Below, one piece after another: positions 7,698-17,395 of a stretch of DNA of 38,417 bases. Every line of letters starts with the position of its first letter. Positions within the stretch are counted from its first letter, which is position 1. Source of the DNA: Lachnospiraceae bacterium. GTDB lineage: Bacteria; Bacillota; Clostridia; Lachnospirales; Lachnospiraceae. The stretch is taken from assembly GCA_028696165.1 (NCBI GenBank), contig JAQVHQ010000034.1, positions 1 through 38,417 of the forward strand, read 5' to 3'. The notes below the pieces were generated by a model. That model saw only the letters and a list, made by a program, of their open reading frames with translations. It searched no databases and was not told the DNA's origin. A program made the position numbers and the translations under genes.

Positions 7698-8822
7698 CTA
7701 TTTCTCAAATTCTGCAGCAACCGTTTTCAAATGTTCTACGATAGGCAGGTGCTGTGGACAGACTTTCTCACACTGTTTACATTCTACACAATCACTGGCT
7801 TTGCCAAAATTCTTAGTAAGACGTGTATAATATCCGCCTTGAGGAGTAAATCCTTTGCCCTCATATTCCTGCTTTTCTGCATTATATAGTGCAAAATATT
7901 TTGGAATTGCAATTTTCTTTGGACAGCCGTCTACACAATAAGAACATCCCGTACATGGAATAGCAATGCTTCCGTTAATGAAGTCAACTGCCTTCATAAC
8001 AACATCATGTTCTTCCTGTGACAATGGTTTCAAATCCTTCATGTAACTGATATTATCCTTCAGCTGTTCCATGTTGCTCATCCCACTTAGCACCATCATA
8101 ACATTATCTAAACTTGCTGCAAAGCGAATCGCCCATGACGGAATAGACATTTCCGGATTCTGGGACTTAAATAACTGTTCTACTGCTTCCGGTACATTAG
8201 CCAGGGTACCGCCCTTTACAGGTTCCATAACAATAACCGGAACACCATGTTTCTTCGCTACTTCATAGCACTTCTCTGACTGAATCGCATCACTCTTCCA
8301 GTCCAAATAATTCAACTGCAGCTGAACAAACTCCATCTCCGGGTGCTCTGTAAGTACGCGGTCTAACAATTCTGCTCCGTCATGGTAAGAAAATCCCATA
8401 TGTTTTACAAAGCCCTGTTTTTTCTTCTCTGCAAGCCAGTTAAAGCAGTCAAGTTCTGTATAAGTTTTGTAATGGCCTTCGCCTACATCATGAAGCAGGT
8501 AATAATCAAAGAATTCTACTCCTGTCTTTCTTCTCTGTTCTTCAAAGATTTTGTCCCTGTCTTCTTTCGTTTTGATAAATCCAGCATGCAGCTTTGTTGC
8601 CAGTGTATAACTGTCTCTTGGATGACGATCTACCAAAGCGACTTTCGCAGCATCCTCACTTTTAAATCCGCAGTACATCCACGCTGTATCAAAGTAAGTG
8701 AATCCCTGTTCGATAAAGTAGTCCACCATCTGTTTTGTCTGCTCAATATCAATAGAGCTTTCATCATTGGCATCTGTTAACGGCAGACGCATTAATCCAA
8801 ATCCTAATTTCTTTTTATCCAT
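7698..8822 (-). CDS. Aldo/keto reductase with C-terminal 2[4Fe-4S] ferredoxin domain
   Basis: 374 residues. The AKR barrel (about 1-275) keeps the catalytic tetrad Asp45 and Tyr50 (YFDTAWMY), Lys77 (ATKLH) and His111 (LLHDVG). The C-terminal ferredoxin-like part has [13 protein letters not shown] and [13 protein letters not shown], each able to ligate a cluster. Family members of this length are common in Clostridia and reduce unknown carbonyl substrates with NAD(P)H or ferredoxin as partner. The physiological substrate is not known. The start has GGGAGGG upstream. The gene is monocistronic, with its own promoter region at 8823-8905 and a strong terminator at 7582-7653. Confidence 0.92.
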   Translation of the reverse strand: MDKKKLGFGLMRLPLTDANDESSIDIEQTKQMVDYFIEQGFTYFDTAWMYCGFKSEDAAKVALVDRHPRDSYTLATKLHAGFIKTKEDRDKIFEEQRRKTGVEFFDYYLLHDVGEGHYKTYTELDCFNWLAEKKKQGFVKHMGFSYHDGAELLDRVLTEHPEMEFVQLQLNYLDWKSDAIQSEKCYEVAKKHGVPVIVMEPVKGGTLANVPEAVEQLFKSQNPEMSIPSWAIRFAASLDNVMMVLSGMSNMEQLKDNISYMKDLKPLSQEEHDVVMKAVDFINGSIAIPCTGCSYCVDGCPKKIAIPKYFALYNAEKQEYEGKGFTPQGGYYTRLTKNFGKASDCVECKQCEKVCPQHLPIVEHLKTVAAEFEK

Positions 8823-8851
8823 ATTGCCCTCCCTGGTTAAATGTGTTGTAT

Positions 8852-8903
8852 TATCACAAGTAATATATCTTTATATTAAGTGATAAATATACCTCTATGT
8901 CAA
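8852..8903 (-). promoter_or_regulatory. Promoter and operator-like dyad of the aldo-keto reductase gene
   Basis: On the minus strand TTGACA (plus coordinates 8898-8903) is followed after 18-19 nt by a TTAATA/TAATAT -10. An imperfect 34-nt palindrome covers the -10 and the start of transcription: TATCAC..TAATATA and TATATTA.GTGATA at 8852-8885. It looks like a repressor operator. The cognate regulator is not identifiable here. Confidence 0.5.
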
Positions 8904-8981
8904 GCATTATTTTCATATACCTGATATACTTGATTTTTCTCTGCCGACAACTGATCGACCCGACTTGACAACAGTAATATA

Positions 8982-9002
8982 GCGAGGGCTTCCCGCCCTC
9001 GC
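8982..9002. terminator. GC-rich hairpin downstream of gerA
   Basis: A perfect 8-bp stem GCGAGGGC / GCCCTCGC around a TTCCC loop lies 50 bases past the germination gene stop. There is no long T-run on either side, so termination is likely but not certain. A degenerate relative (CGAGGCTTCCCGC) occurs near 27178. Confidence 0.5.
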
Positions 9003-9052
9003 CATTTACTTGATTGTATAATTCTTATTTCCACAAATATTTTCCACATAAA

Positions 9053-10516
9053 TTATTTTCTTTTATTCGAAAGATTCCCTGAAGATTCCCCATTTGATTT
9101 CTCCGATGGCACCTGGCATTCAATGGGATATCGAAATACCCGTCTGCAAAGCTGACGAAGATTAAATGGTATCAGCGGATACAGATAACTCTCTCCTGAT
9201 ACCGTACGGTTGCAGAGGATAATGATAAGTGTGAGCAAAATACCTCCCACAAATCCCCAGAATTTAAAAATCCCGGTAAAGAATAAAATAATCAATCGCA
9301 TAAACTTTAAAGCATATCCCAATTCATAACTGGACTGTGTATAATTCGCAATGGCCACAAAGGCCATATACAACATAGTTTCTGCATTAAACCACCCCGA
9401 CTGTACCGCATAATCTCCTACTACCAGGCCTGCAATTACACTTAATGGAGTGGTAAGCATGCTGGGTGTATTAATTGCTGCCAGCCGCAGACCATCTATG
9501 GCAAATTCCAGGACAAACAATTGAATCACCACCGGCAGATTAATCACATCTTTTACAAGTACAAACTGTAGGCTTGCCGGTACCATCTGAGGATACTGGG
9601 TCGCCAACACATACAGCGGAGTGACAATCAACGTCAAAATAGTAATCAGAGTTCTGGTAAACCGCAGATAACTTCCTGTAATCGGCGGAAAATAATAATC
9701 ATTTGCCTCCTCCACCATACCAAAGATAGACATGGGAAATACCATTGCGGCCGGCGATGTATCGGTAAGAATGGCTATCCGTCCCTCCAGGATACTGGCC
9801 GCCGTTGTATCCGGTCGTTCTGTATACTTGAACTTCGGAAATGGATTATACCACCGGTTATGATAGATACATTCCGAAAGACTTTCCTGATTCATGGTAA
9901 TCGCATCTACATTAAGATTTTTCAGTAAAGTTCGAACCTTCTCTAACAGTTTTTCATTTACCCGGTCTTCCATATAGCTGATAACCACATCCGTCTTTGA
10001 TGTCGTTCCAATTTGCATGATTTCCATCACAAGCTTCGGATCCCGAATACGTCTTCGAATCAAAGCGGTATTAAATACAATCGTTTCCACAAATCCATCC
10101 CGGGAGCCTCTAAGTACTTTATCTTTGTCTGGCTCGTCTACACTTCTCGCTGGATAAGTTCGACAGTCGATGGCAATCACCGCGTCATATCCATCAATAA
10201 ACAGACACAGCACACCTGATAAGATATTCGTTTCAATCTTCTGAGGTTCTTTTAACAAATCCACTTCTATATAAGAAATGTATTTATGAGAAAATTCATG
10301 TACACGCTCCGGCATCTGCTCTGGCTGAATCGTTTTTAAGGAATCCAGCATTTTCTGCATCACTTCATCCTTACAAAAGCCATCTATAAAATAAAAGCAG
10401 GCCTGCCGTCCGCCGATTACGATAGTCCTTCGAATCAAATCAAAGCTCTTATCCAGATTCATCCGCTTGTCAAAATAACCTATATTTTCTTCAATTTTTC
10501 TGCTTACAACATTCAT
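9053..10516 (-). CDS. GerA-family spore germination receptor subunit A
   Basis: 487 residues from the ATG at 10516. This start has TTGGAGGTG just upstream; the frame is open 14 codons further without a better signal. The N-terminal cytoplasmic half (about 1-240) has the GerA hallmarks GGRQACFYFIDGFCKDEVM and GSRDGFVETIVFNTALIRRRI. The C-terminal half has about five membrane spans, including LAAINTPSMLTTPLSVIAGLVVGDYAV. In other spore formers GerAA-type subunits sit in the inner spore membrane with GerAB and GerAC and take part in germinant sensing or ion release. No GerAB or GerAC gene is nearby, so this subunit is an orphan or pairs with genes elsewhere. It follows dapL by 65 bases and may share its transcript. 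Confidence 0.93.
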   Translation of the reverse strand: MNVVSRKIEENIGYFDKRMNLDKSFDLIRRTIVIGGRQACFYFIDGFCKDEVMQKMLDSLKTIQPEQMPERVHEFSHKYISYIEVDLLKEPQKIETNILSGVLCLFIDGYDAVIAIDCRTYPARSVDEPDKDKVLRGSRDGFVETIVFNTALIRRRIRDPKLVMEIMQIGTTSKTDVVISYMEDRVNEKLLEKVRTLLKNLNVDAITMNQESLSECIYHNRWYNPFPKFKYTERPDTTAASILEGRIAILTDTSPAAMVFPMSIFGMVEEANDYYFPPITGSYLRFTRTLITILTLIVTPLYVLATQYPQMVPASLQFVLVKDVINLPVVIQLFVLEFAIDGLRLAAINTPSMLTTPLSVIAGLVVGDYAVQSGWFNAETMLYMAFVAIANYTQSSYELGYALKFMRLIILFFTGIFKFWGFVGGILLTLIIILCNRTVSGESYLYPLIPFNLRQLCRRVFRYPIECQVPSEKSNGESSGNLSNKRK

Positions 10517-10581
10517 GAGGACACCTCCAATATTCTTTGGATAGTATCCCCATGTCACTTTTTTTTATTCTTTTTAAAATC

Positions 10582-11796
10582 TTATAAGTTTTTAATACGC
10601 TCAATTGCAGCAACTGTATTCTCATAGGTTCCAAATGCAGTCAGACGGAAATATCCTTCTCCACTTGGACCAAATCCTGAACCTGGAGTACCTACTACGT
10701 TCGCTGTCTCTAACAAATAATCAAAGAACTCCCATGAAGTCATCTTATCTGGAGTCTTTAACCAGATGTATGGAGAGTTCACACCACCGGATACTGTATA
10801 TCCAGCACTGCTTAATCCTTCCATAATAGTCTTGGCATTCTTCATATAATAAGCGATCTGTTCTTTAATCTGTACTTTTCCTTCTGGAGAATATACAGAC
10901 TCACCTGCTCTCTGGATAATATAAGGAGCTCCATTATACTTTGTACCATGACGTCTTGCCCAAAGCGCATGTAAAGATACATCTCCAGCTTTCAACTCTT
11001 TCGGAATAACTGTAAATCCAAGACGTGTTCCGGTAAATCCGGCATTCTTAGAAAAGCTGCGAAGTTCAATAGCACAGGTTCTTGCACCTTCACACTCGAA
11101 GATAGTATGAGGAATGTTCTCTTCTGTGATGTAAGCTTCATAAGCAGCATCATAGATAATAACTGCACCTACTTTATTCGCATAATCAACCCAAACCTGC
11201 AGTTCATCTTTTGTAATTGCAGCACCTGTCGGATTATTTGGGAAGCACAAGTAGATAATGTCCGGTGTTTCCTTAGGAAGTTCCGGTGCAAAGTTATTCT
11301 CAGCAGTACAAGGCATATAAATTACATCACTCCAGGTTTCACTGGAAGCATCAAACACGCCAGTTCTGCCTGCCATAACATTCGTGTCCACATATACCGG
11401 ATAAACCGGGTCACAAACTGCTATCTTATTATCAATAGCAAAAATCTCCTGAATATTACCGGAATCACATTTTGCACCGTCAGATACGAAGATTTCATCT
11501 GCTGCGATGTCACATCCTAAAGCTTTATAATCATTCTCCATAATTGTAGTTCTTAAAAATTCATATCCCAAATCCGGAGCATAACCACGGAATGTAGCTG
11601 CATCAGCCATCTCATCTACAGCGCCATGAAGAGATTTGATGATTGCAGGAGCCAGAGGCTGAGTCACATCACCAATACCCAAACGGATGATATCCTTATC
11701 TGGATTAGCAGCAGAAAAAGCTGCAACTTTTTTTGCGATATTAGAAAACAAATAACTACCCTGTAATTTTAAATAATTGTCATTAACTTTAAACAT
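10582..11796 (-). CDS. dapL: LL-diaminopimelate aminotransferase
   Basis: A 404-residue class I/II PLP aminotransferase of the DapL type. It converts tetrahydrodipicolinate and glutamate directly to LL-diaminopimelate, bypassing the succinylase and acetylase routes. Visible signatures are [11 protein letters not shown] near the N-terminus, [11 protein letters not shown], and the PLP-lysine motif [12 protein letters not shown]. The length equals the usual family length (about 400-410). The RBS AAAGGAG is clear. It sits directly after dapF, whose product acts on the next intermediate, so the two form a lysine and cell-wall precursor operon. Confidence 0.96.
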   Translation of the reverse strand: MFKVNDNYLKLQGSYLFSNIAKKVAAFSAANPDKDIIRLGIGDVTQPLAPAIIKSLHGAVDEMADAATFRGYAPDLGYEFLRTTIMENDYKALGCDIAADEIFVSDGAKCDSGNIQEIFAIDNKIAVCDPVYPVYVDTNVMAGRTGVFDASSETWSDVIYMPCTAENNFAPELPKETPDIIYLCFPNNPTGAAITKDELQVWVDYANKVGAVIIYDAAYEAYITEENIPHTIFECEGARTCAIELRSFSKNAGFTGTRLGFTVIPKELKAGDVSLHALWARRHGTKYNGAPYIIQRAGESVYSPEGKVQIKEQIAYYMKNAKTIMEGLSSAGYTVSGGVNSPYIWLKTPDKMTSWEFFDYLLETANVVGTPGSGFGPSGEGYFRLTAFGTYENTVAAIERIKNL

Positions 11797-11873
11797 GTCC
11801 TTCTCCTTTATTTTTAATATTTATTCTGAACTATATTCTGATATTGTGAATTTTCACACTTCATCATATTATA

Positions 11874-12719
11874 CTATTCCACACCGCTAAGGTCAATCTC
11901 ACCGTCAAATACTGTAGCAGCCGGACCAGTCATATAGACCACGTCAGCGCTTCTGTCCCAGAAGATTTCCAAATCTCCGCCCAGAAGTTTTACCGTCACA
12001 TGCTCTTTAGTCAAACCATTTAATATACATGCCACAGCTACCGCACATGCTCCGGTACCGCAGGCCATCGTCTCACCTGCACCACGTTCCCACACACGCA
12101 TCTGAACAGTTTCTTTATCTAATACTTTCACAAATTCCGTATTTACGCGATCCGGAAAACGCTCATGATTTTCAAATTTCGGTCCCAGCTTTTCGATATC
12201 CAGTCCGTCCACATCATCCATATATACTATAGCATGTGGATTTCCCATGGATACACCAGTCATACGATATTCCACGCCGTCCACACAGATTGGCTCATCA
12301 ATAACCTGTTCCTTATCGGATACCACCGGAATCTCTTTTGCTGCTAATATGGGCGAGCCCATGTTTACCTTAATCATAGCTGTTTTGCCGTCTTCAATTT
12401 GTAAATCCAGATATTTGATACCACTTTTGGTTTGAATTTCCAGATGTGTCTTATCTGTCAAACCATAATCATATACATATTTTCCCACGCAGCGGATACC
12501 ATTTCCGCACATAGCTCCCTGAGAACCATCTGAATTGTACATATCCATCTCAAAATCAGCCGTATCCGATGGTTTAATCAAAATCAATCCGTCAGAACCA
12601 ATCCCGCAGTGGCGGTCACTGACATATTTTGCTATCGGTCCCGGATTTTTCACTTCTTCTTCCAAACAGTTCACATATACGTAATCGTTTCCAATTCCAT
12701 GCATTTTTGTAAATTTCAT
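11874..12719 (-). CDS. dapF: Diaminopimelate epimerase
   Basis: 281 residues, full length. It interconverts LL- and meso-diaminopimelate without cofactor. The N-terminus MKFTKMHGIGNDYVYV is typical. The two catalytic cysteines lie in MCGNGIRC (near residue 75) and MACGTGACA (near 220), with the conserved substrate-binding GNPHAIVY between them. TAGGAGGAAC precedes the ATG and overlaps the end of the ANTAR gene, only 10 bases away, which argues for translational coupling. dapL follows after 77 bases. Confidence 0.97.
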   Translation of the reverse strand: MKFTKMHGIGNDYVYVNCLEEEVKNPGPIAKYVSDRHCGIGSDGLILIKPSDTADFEMDMYNSDGSQGAMCGNGIRCVGKYVYDYGLTDKTHLEIQTKSGIKYLDLQIEDGKTAMIKVNMGSPILAAKEIPVVSDKEQVIDEPICVDGVEYRMTGVSMGNPHAIVYMDDVDGLDIEKLGPKFENHERFPDRVNTEFVKVLDKETVQMRVWERGAGETMACGTGACAVAVACILNGLTKEHVTVKLLGGDLEIFWDRSADVVYMTGPAATVFDGEIDLSGVE

Positions 12720-12729
12720 AGAGTTCCTC

Positions 12730-13278
12730 CTATATTTGCATGATGCTAAGCACCATTTCAGCAGTCTCTACCATGCTGTTGCCACTGTCCATACTTGTCT
12801 TCTGTATGTATCTGTGCGCCTCATCTTCCGTCATGTTATTACGCTCCATCAATACTTGCTTTGCCTTATCGATGATGGCCTGTTCTTCCGGCGGACGCTC
12901 CTTTGGTTTAAGCCGGCTCTTCTTTCTTCGCCTGGTCAGCGTCTGTTCCATCATATTCATGGTATCGATAAGATCATGAACCTTTAATGGCATCGTCACA
13001 TACATGACATCGCTTCCCCGACATTCCATCTGAACCCTCTGAGATGCAAGCAACATCATCTCAAATCCTTTTGGCAGACACTCTTTCAAATCAGAGTATA
13101 GCATATCTGCAAACCGATATCCACACACAATGATTCCAGAAGAGAGTGCATCTACATAAGTCAGTGCCTGCGCACCGGTAGAACACACCCCTGCTACAGT
13201 AAAGCCGTGGCGAACAAGCAGATTCTTGATGCTTTTTGCGTCTTCAATTTTAGGAAATACAACAATAATACTGCTCAA
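12730..13278 (-). CDS. ANTAR-domain response regulator with degenerate receiver
   Basis: 182 residues. The first ~120 residues are receiver-like, but the expected phosphoacceptor strand reads GIIVCGYRF instead of a DxxLLD-type motif, so it is probably not phosphorylated in the usual way. The C-terminal ANTAR domain (about 125-180) has EEQAIIDKAKQVLMERN, MTEDEAHRYIQKTSMD and VETAEMVL, the RNA-binding three-helix pattern of AmiR/NasR/EutV. ANTAR proteins bind paired hairpins in leader RNA and prevent termination. It follows glnA by 43 bases, a pairing seen widely in Clostridia. Control of nitrogen genes by antitermination is therefore the likely role. Confidence 0.9.
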   Translation of the reverse strand: MSSIIVVFPKIEDAKSIKNLLVRHGFTVAGVCSTGAQALTYVDALSSGIIVCGYRFADMLYSDLKECLPKGFEMMLLASQRVQMECRGSDVMYVTMPLKVHDLIDTMNMMEQTLTRRRKKSRLKPKERPPEEQAIIDKAKQVLMERNNMTEDEAHRYIQKTSMDSGNSMVETAEMVLSIMQI

Positions 13279-13321
13279 ATGTTACGCCTCCTAACTATTT
13301 ACTTGTGCCAGAGCGTGCGAT

Positions 13322-14653
13322 CTAGATTCTATATAGATACTGATCCAACTCCCAATCGGTTACCTGTTTCGTATATTCACTCCACTCTTTTTTCTTGGCG
13401 CGGATATAACGTTTGGAGAACGTTTCCCCTAATACATCCTGAATAAAAGTGTCTTCCTCAAGTGCCGTAATCGCTTCTCTAAGAGTAGCCGGAAGAGTAG
13501 ATATATTCTTCTGGGCTCTTTCTTCTTCAGTCATTGCAAATATATTCTGATCCACACTTTCCGGAGGCATAATCTGATTTTTGATTCCGTCAAGTCCTGC
13601 TGCCAGACACACTGCCAGGCTCACATATGGATTAGCTGCCGGATCCGGATTACGAAGTTCCACTCTGGTATGCTCGCCTCTTGATTCAGGTATACGAATC
13701 AAAGGAGTACGGTTTTTATCAGACCATGCAATGTAAACAGGTGCTTCAAATCCCGGAACCAGACGTTTATAAGAATTGATGATTGGATTTGTAAATGCAG
13801 TCAATCCGCAGATATGCTTCATAATACCGCCGATAAAATAATAAGCATCCTTACTTAATCCCTTCTCATCACTCTCATCTACAAATGCATTCTTTCCATC
13901 TTTATTCAAAGAAATATTAATGTGCATGCCGGAACCATTTTCATCAACCTTTGGTTTAGGCATAAATGTCGCATGCAGTCCGTGACGCTTGGCAATAGTC
14001 TTTACTGCCAGCTTAAAAGTCATAATATTATCTGCAGTTTTTAAAGCCTCATCATATTTGAAATCGATTTCATGCTGCCCTGCAGCAACCTCATGCATGG
14101 AAGCCTCTATTTCAAATCCCATATCTTCCAGCGTAAGTACCATATCACGCCTTGCATTTTCCCCGAGATCTAATGGACCCACATCAAAATATCCCGCTTT
14201 TTCATGGGTTACTGTGGTCGGATTTCCATCATCGTCTGTATGGAACAGGAAAAATTCACACTCTGGTCCTACATTCAGGGTATATCCCATCTTGTGTGCC
14301 TCATCTAATACCTGTTTTAATATATATCTGGAGTCTCCTTCAAATGGAGTTCCATCAGGTCTGTACACATCACAGATTAAACGTGCAACCTTTCCCTGCT
14401 GAGGTCTCCACGGGAAAATTTCCATCGTGTCTAAATCCGGATACAGATACATATCTGTCTCTTCAATTCTGGCGAATCCTTCAATAGAAGAACCGTCAAA
14501 CATATATTCATTATTTAAAGCTTTCTCCAGCTGACTGGATGTAATTGCAATATTTTTCAAAGTGCCAAACATATCCGTAAACTGCAATCGTATAAATTCA
14601 ACATCCTCATCCTCTACCATTTGCATAATATCTGCTTTCGTGTAGTTTGCCAT
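13322..14653 (-). CDS. glnA: Glutamine synthetase, type I
   Basis: 443 residues, the length of the short GSI-alpha form found in Gram-positives. It makes glutamine from glutamate, ammonia and ATP. Signatures are [20 protein letters not shown], the ATP-binding block [17 protein letters not shown], and [19 protein letters not shown]. The RBS AAAAGGAG is clear. Upstream lies an extended -10 promoter overlapped by a hairpin with a T-run. It is first in the glnA-ANTAR-dapF-dapL run, linking nitrogen assimilation with wall precursor synthesis. Confidence 0.97.
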   Translation of the reverse strand: MANYTKADIMQMVEDEDVEFIRLQFTDMFGTLKNIAITSSQLEKALNNEYMFDGSSIEGFARIEETDMYLYPDLDTMEIFPWRPQQGKVARLICDVYRPDGTPFEGDSRYILKQVLDEAHKMGYTLNVGPECEFFLFHTDDDGNPTTVTHEKAGYFDVGPLDLGENARRDMVLTLEDMGFEIEASMHEVAAGQHEIDFKYDEALKTADNIMTFKLAVKTIAKRHGLHATFMPKPKVDENGSGMHINISLNKDGKNAFVDESDEKGLSKDAYYFIGGIMKHICGLTAFTNPIINSYKRLVPGFEAPVYIAWSDKNRTPLIRIPESRGEHTRVELRNPDPAANPYVSLAVCLAAGLDGIKNQIMPPESVDQNIFAMTEEERAQKNISTLPATLREAITALEEDTFIQDVLGETFSKRYIRAKKKEWSEYTKQVTDWELDQYLYRI

Positions 14654-14693
14654 ATCATTTCTCCTTTTAATCTGGGCCTTTAAGTTTCTATAT

Positions 14694-14741
14694 ATTATAG
14701 CATAAATAGAAAAAAAGAGCGCTCTAATAGAAAGAACGCCC
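14694..14741 (-). promoter_or_regulatory. glnA leader: terminator hairpin followed by extended -10 promoter
   Basis: Reading the minus strand, a 9-bp stem (GGGCGTTCT / AGAGCGCTC, two G-U pairs, 7-nt loop) is followed directly by a run of T at plus 14716-14709. Ten bases later TGCTATAAT forms an extended -10 (hexamer at plus 14694-14699). The hairpin can end transcripts from the HTH gene or act as an attenuator for a promoter further up. Its loop does not show the A1/G4 hexaloop pattern known for ANTAR targets. Confidence 0.6.
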
Positions 14742-14848
14742 TTGTCCTACCGTAAATAATAACAGCAGACATTTTATTTGTCAATTTTTTTCTTTTATAC
14801 AATCCCTCTGCGGTAAATCAGATATTTAAAATCTGATTTTGTATACCT

Positions 14849-15052
14849 TCATATAAACAGTCTCCAAAGTTCCACCTGCAGTGCATCTGCCAAATCCTCC
14901 ATCATCCTTAAAGATGGATTTGCCTTTCCTGTCTCCACATCACTGAGATAACTTCTGCTGACTCCAAGGTACAATGCCAGCATTACCTGTGTATACCCGC
15001 TTCTCCTTCTATAATTAACCACATTATTCTGAAACCTGTTTCTTTGTACCAT
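14849..15052 (-). CDS. Small XRE-type HTH transcriptional regulator
   Basis: 67 residues from the ATG at 15052 (MVQRNRF), which has CAGGGGGGAA upstream. The open frame begins 7 codons earlier without a better RBS. Almost the whole protein is one Cro/C1 HTH domain: NVVNYRRRSGYTQVMLALYLGVSRSYLSDVETGKANPSLRMMEDLADAL. No partner domain is present. Targets are unknown; stand-alone proteins like this often control their own neighbourhood. It is followed by the hairpin and T-run in front of glnA. Confidence 0.85.
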   Translation of the reverse strand: MVQRNRFQNNVVNYRRRSGYTQVMLALYLGVSRSYLSDVETGKANPSLRMMEDLADALQVELWRLFI

Positions 15053-15165
15053 AGCGTTCCCCCCTGAGCACATTTAAACGCGCTACTAAGATAACGTTAT
15101 AAAGTTCAGAATCATTTCATTTTATAATAACGTTTTCAGATTTCCCCATTTATTATTCTTGTTTT

Positions 15166-15651
15166 CTATTCTACTACTACATTTTCAACAGATGCGCCTG
15201 TAGCCGCAATCAAATCCGAAGGTTTTACAATCATCTGCAGCCCTCGCTGTCCTGCACTGACACCAATCTTCTCCTGCTCAAGTATACTTTCGTGAATAAA
15301 AGTAGGGAATTCTTTCTTCATTCCCACTGGACTGCATCCACCGCGGATATATCCGGTAATCGCCAGCAAGTCCTTCATGGGAATCATCTCCACCTTTTTG
15401 TTCTTACTTACCCGGGCTAGTTTCTTTAAATCAATGTTGTCATCCACCGGAATACATGCAACCAGATATCCCGTCTTTTCCCCGTGTAAAACCAGAGTTT
15501 TAAAAAGCCCTTTCGGATCCACTCCCATCATAGCTGCTGCATGAACTCCGGATAAATCCTGTTCATCTACTTCATATGTTTTGATTTCATAAGGAATCTT
15601 CTTTCGCTCTAATATACGCATGGCATTGGTTTTTATATTTTTCTTGCTCAT
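15166..15651 (-). CDS. YbaK/EbsC-type aminoacyl-tRNA deacylase
   Basis: 161 residues covering a full YbaK/ProRS-type editing domain. These proteins remove cysteine wrongly loaded on tRNA-Pro, or related mischarged amino acids. Visible features are KTLVLHG, the VPVDDNIDLKKLA-type helix, the conserved GYIRGGCSPVGMKK loop, and SAGQRGLQMIV near the end. The RBS AAGGAG lies 11 bases before the ATG. It is divergent from the L,D-transpeptidase gene, with about 110 bases between them for both promoters. Confidence 0.92.
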   Translation of the reverse strand: MSKKNIKTNAMRILERKKIPYEIKTYEVDEQDLSGVHAAAMMGVDPKGLFKTLVLHGEKTGYLVACIPVDDNIDLKKLARVSKNKKVEMIPMKDLLAITGYIRGGCSPVGMKKEFPTFIHESILEQEKIGVSAGQRGLQMIVKPSDLIAATGASVENVVVE

Positions 15652-15762
15652 TATCTGATCATCTCCTTATCTTATGGAAATATTATGCAATAGAAGCTGT
15701 TTTTTGTAAAGAATTTATGATAGAATAGTTTGGGTATCAAATAAATTCAATAATACAACCAA

Positions 15763-17247
15763 ATGAAAGAAATTGAGAATAAACATATGAAGAAAAAATC
15801 AGTGAGAAAAATCGTTACCATCGTCCTGGTGGTTTTTATGCTTCTTCTAATCTTAGGAGCAGCAGGTGTTTACCTATATTATGGATACGTGCATAAAGAT
15901 GAATTTTTTAAATCTATAACCATCAATGGAATTTCCTGTGGTGGATTAACCGTGGATGAAGTGGAAGATAAAATCCGTGAAGGAGCCGAAAATTATTCGC
16001 TCACTGTCACTCCCAAGGACGGAGAGCCAGAAATAATCACTACCGACATGATTAACTACCACTATGTATCTGACGGCTCTGTACAGAATTATTTTAATCA
16101 GCAGAAATGGTATGAATGGATTAAAGGTTATCTAAACGGTTATGATGAAAGCTATCAGGTTGCCGTTAAACTGGAATATGATCAGGAAGCACTTAAAACA
16201 GCCATGAATTCCCTGGCTTTTATGCAACCGGACTACCAGTCTCCTCCGGTAAACTCCGAGATGGTTTACCAGGATGGTCAGTATGTGGTTACTGCAGCCG
16301 TGGACGGCAATCAGGTAAACAGCGATATCTTGTACGAAGCATTAAAAAAGGCAGTCGATGAAGCCGGAACAGCCGTTTCCGTACAGGATATTGGAGCTTA
16401 TGTGATGCCTACAGTTACTCAGGGTGATACTTTATTAAATGCCAATTGTAATGTATTAAATACGCAGACGAATATGACCATCACCATTGACCTTCCCAAT
16501 GACACCAAGATGACACTTACTAAAGACGACTTCTTAAGCTGGATGTCTATCGATGAAGCGGGTCAATACTATCGGGATGATGCTGTATTTAATGAAAGAA
16601 TTGCGGCATTTGTAGCACAGATGAAAGATGCTGTCAGCGCAGCCAACTCAAGCAGCTACACATTCACTGGTGCAAATGGCGGCACTCATACTCTTTCTAC
16701 CAAATTAAATCTGGGATGGGCACTCTCCACAGATGAAGAGACGGCACAATTAACCCAGGACATCTACGCTGGAGCTTCCTTAGAGCGCGAGCCTAAGTAC
16801 AGCAGAAGGCGAATTGCAGAAAATGGCGGTATCGGCAATACTTTCGCAGAAGTAGACTTATCCGGTCAACATATGTGGTATGTGGAAGATGGTGTGGTCA
16901 AGATGGAAAGTGACATCGTCAGCGGTACTTTAAATATTGCTACTTCCAAGACACCACCTGGAATCTTTAAATTATATAATAAAGAAAAAGATCGTACCTT
17001 AAAGGGCACTATGCAGGCAGACGGAACCTATGAATACCAGTCTAAAGTAAAATTCTGGATGCCATTTAACGGCGGTATCGGTTTCCACGATGCTTCCTGG
17101 AGAGAAAGCGGCGGCTCCTTCTTTGGAGGCACCTACTATATAGACGGCGGTTCTCATGGATGTATTAATATGCCAACAGACAGAGCCGGTCAATTGTATG
17201 ATTTAATTTCTACCGGCTGTATTGTAGTTTGTTACTATACTTCGTAA
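15763..17247 (+). CDS. Membrane-anchored L,D-transpeptidase (YkuD) with peptidoglycan-binding repeat
   Basis: 494 residues. A Lys-rich start is followed by one membrane span (about 14-36), so the rest is outside. Residues about 70-330 match the tandem PG_binding_4-type module that precedes YkuD in Clostridia; its TINGISCGGLTVDEVEDKI unit is visible near residue 47. The C-terminal YkuD domain (about 370-494) has FHDASWR and the catalytic SHGCINM motif with the active Cys. It would make 3-3 peptidoglycan crosslinks or attach ligands. Start choice is uncertain: neither 15763 nor the ATG at 15787 (MKKKSVRK) has a strong RBS. A bidirectional terminator follows at 17296. Confidence 0.93.
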   Translation: MKEIENKHMKKKSVRKIVTIVLVVFMLLLILGAAGVYLYYGYVHKDEFFKSITINGISCGGLTVDEVEDKIREGAENYSLTVTPKDGEPEIITTDMINYHYVSDGSVQNYFNQQKWYEWIKGYLNGYDESYQVAVKLEYDQEALKTAMNSLAFMQPDYQSPPVNSEMVYQDGQYVVTAAVDGNQVNSDILYEALKKAVDEAGTAVSVQDIGAYVMPTVTQGDTLLNANCNVLNTQTNMTITIDLPNDTKMTLTKDDFLSWMSIDEAGQYYRDDAVFNERIAAFVAQMKDAVSAANSSSYTFTGANGGTHTLSTKLNLGWALSTDEETAQLTQDIYAGASLEREPKYSRRRIAENGGIGNTFAEVDLSGQHMWYVEDGVVKMESDIVSGTLNIATSKTPPGIFKLYNKEKDRTLKGTMQADGTYEYQSKVKFWMPFNGGIGFHDASWRESGGSFFGGTYYIDGGSHGCINMPTDRAGQLYDLISTGCIVVCYYTS

Positions 17248-17295
17248 TCTTGTGCTAAATTCAAGTACGCCGGAGGCTTTATCTTCTTTCAAGAG

Positions 17296-17362
17296 AAAAA
17301 GGTATTCTGTAATGTGGCACCATCCTTTTATAGGATAATTCCACATTACAGAATACCTTTTT
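17296..17362. terminator. Bidirectional hairpin terminator
   Basis: A 22-bp perfect stem, AAAAAGGTATTCTGTAATGTGG, pairs with its complement ending in CCTTTTT around a 23-nt loop. It lies between the convergent L,D-transpeptidase and patatin genes and has A- and T-runs on the proper sides for both. Confidence 0.9.
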
Positions 17363-17395
17363 ATTTACTATTCTTTTTCCTGTTATTTGATACTG

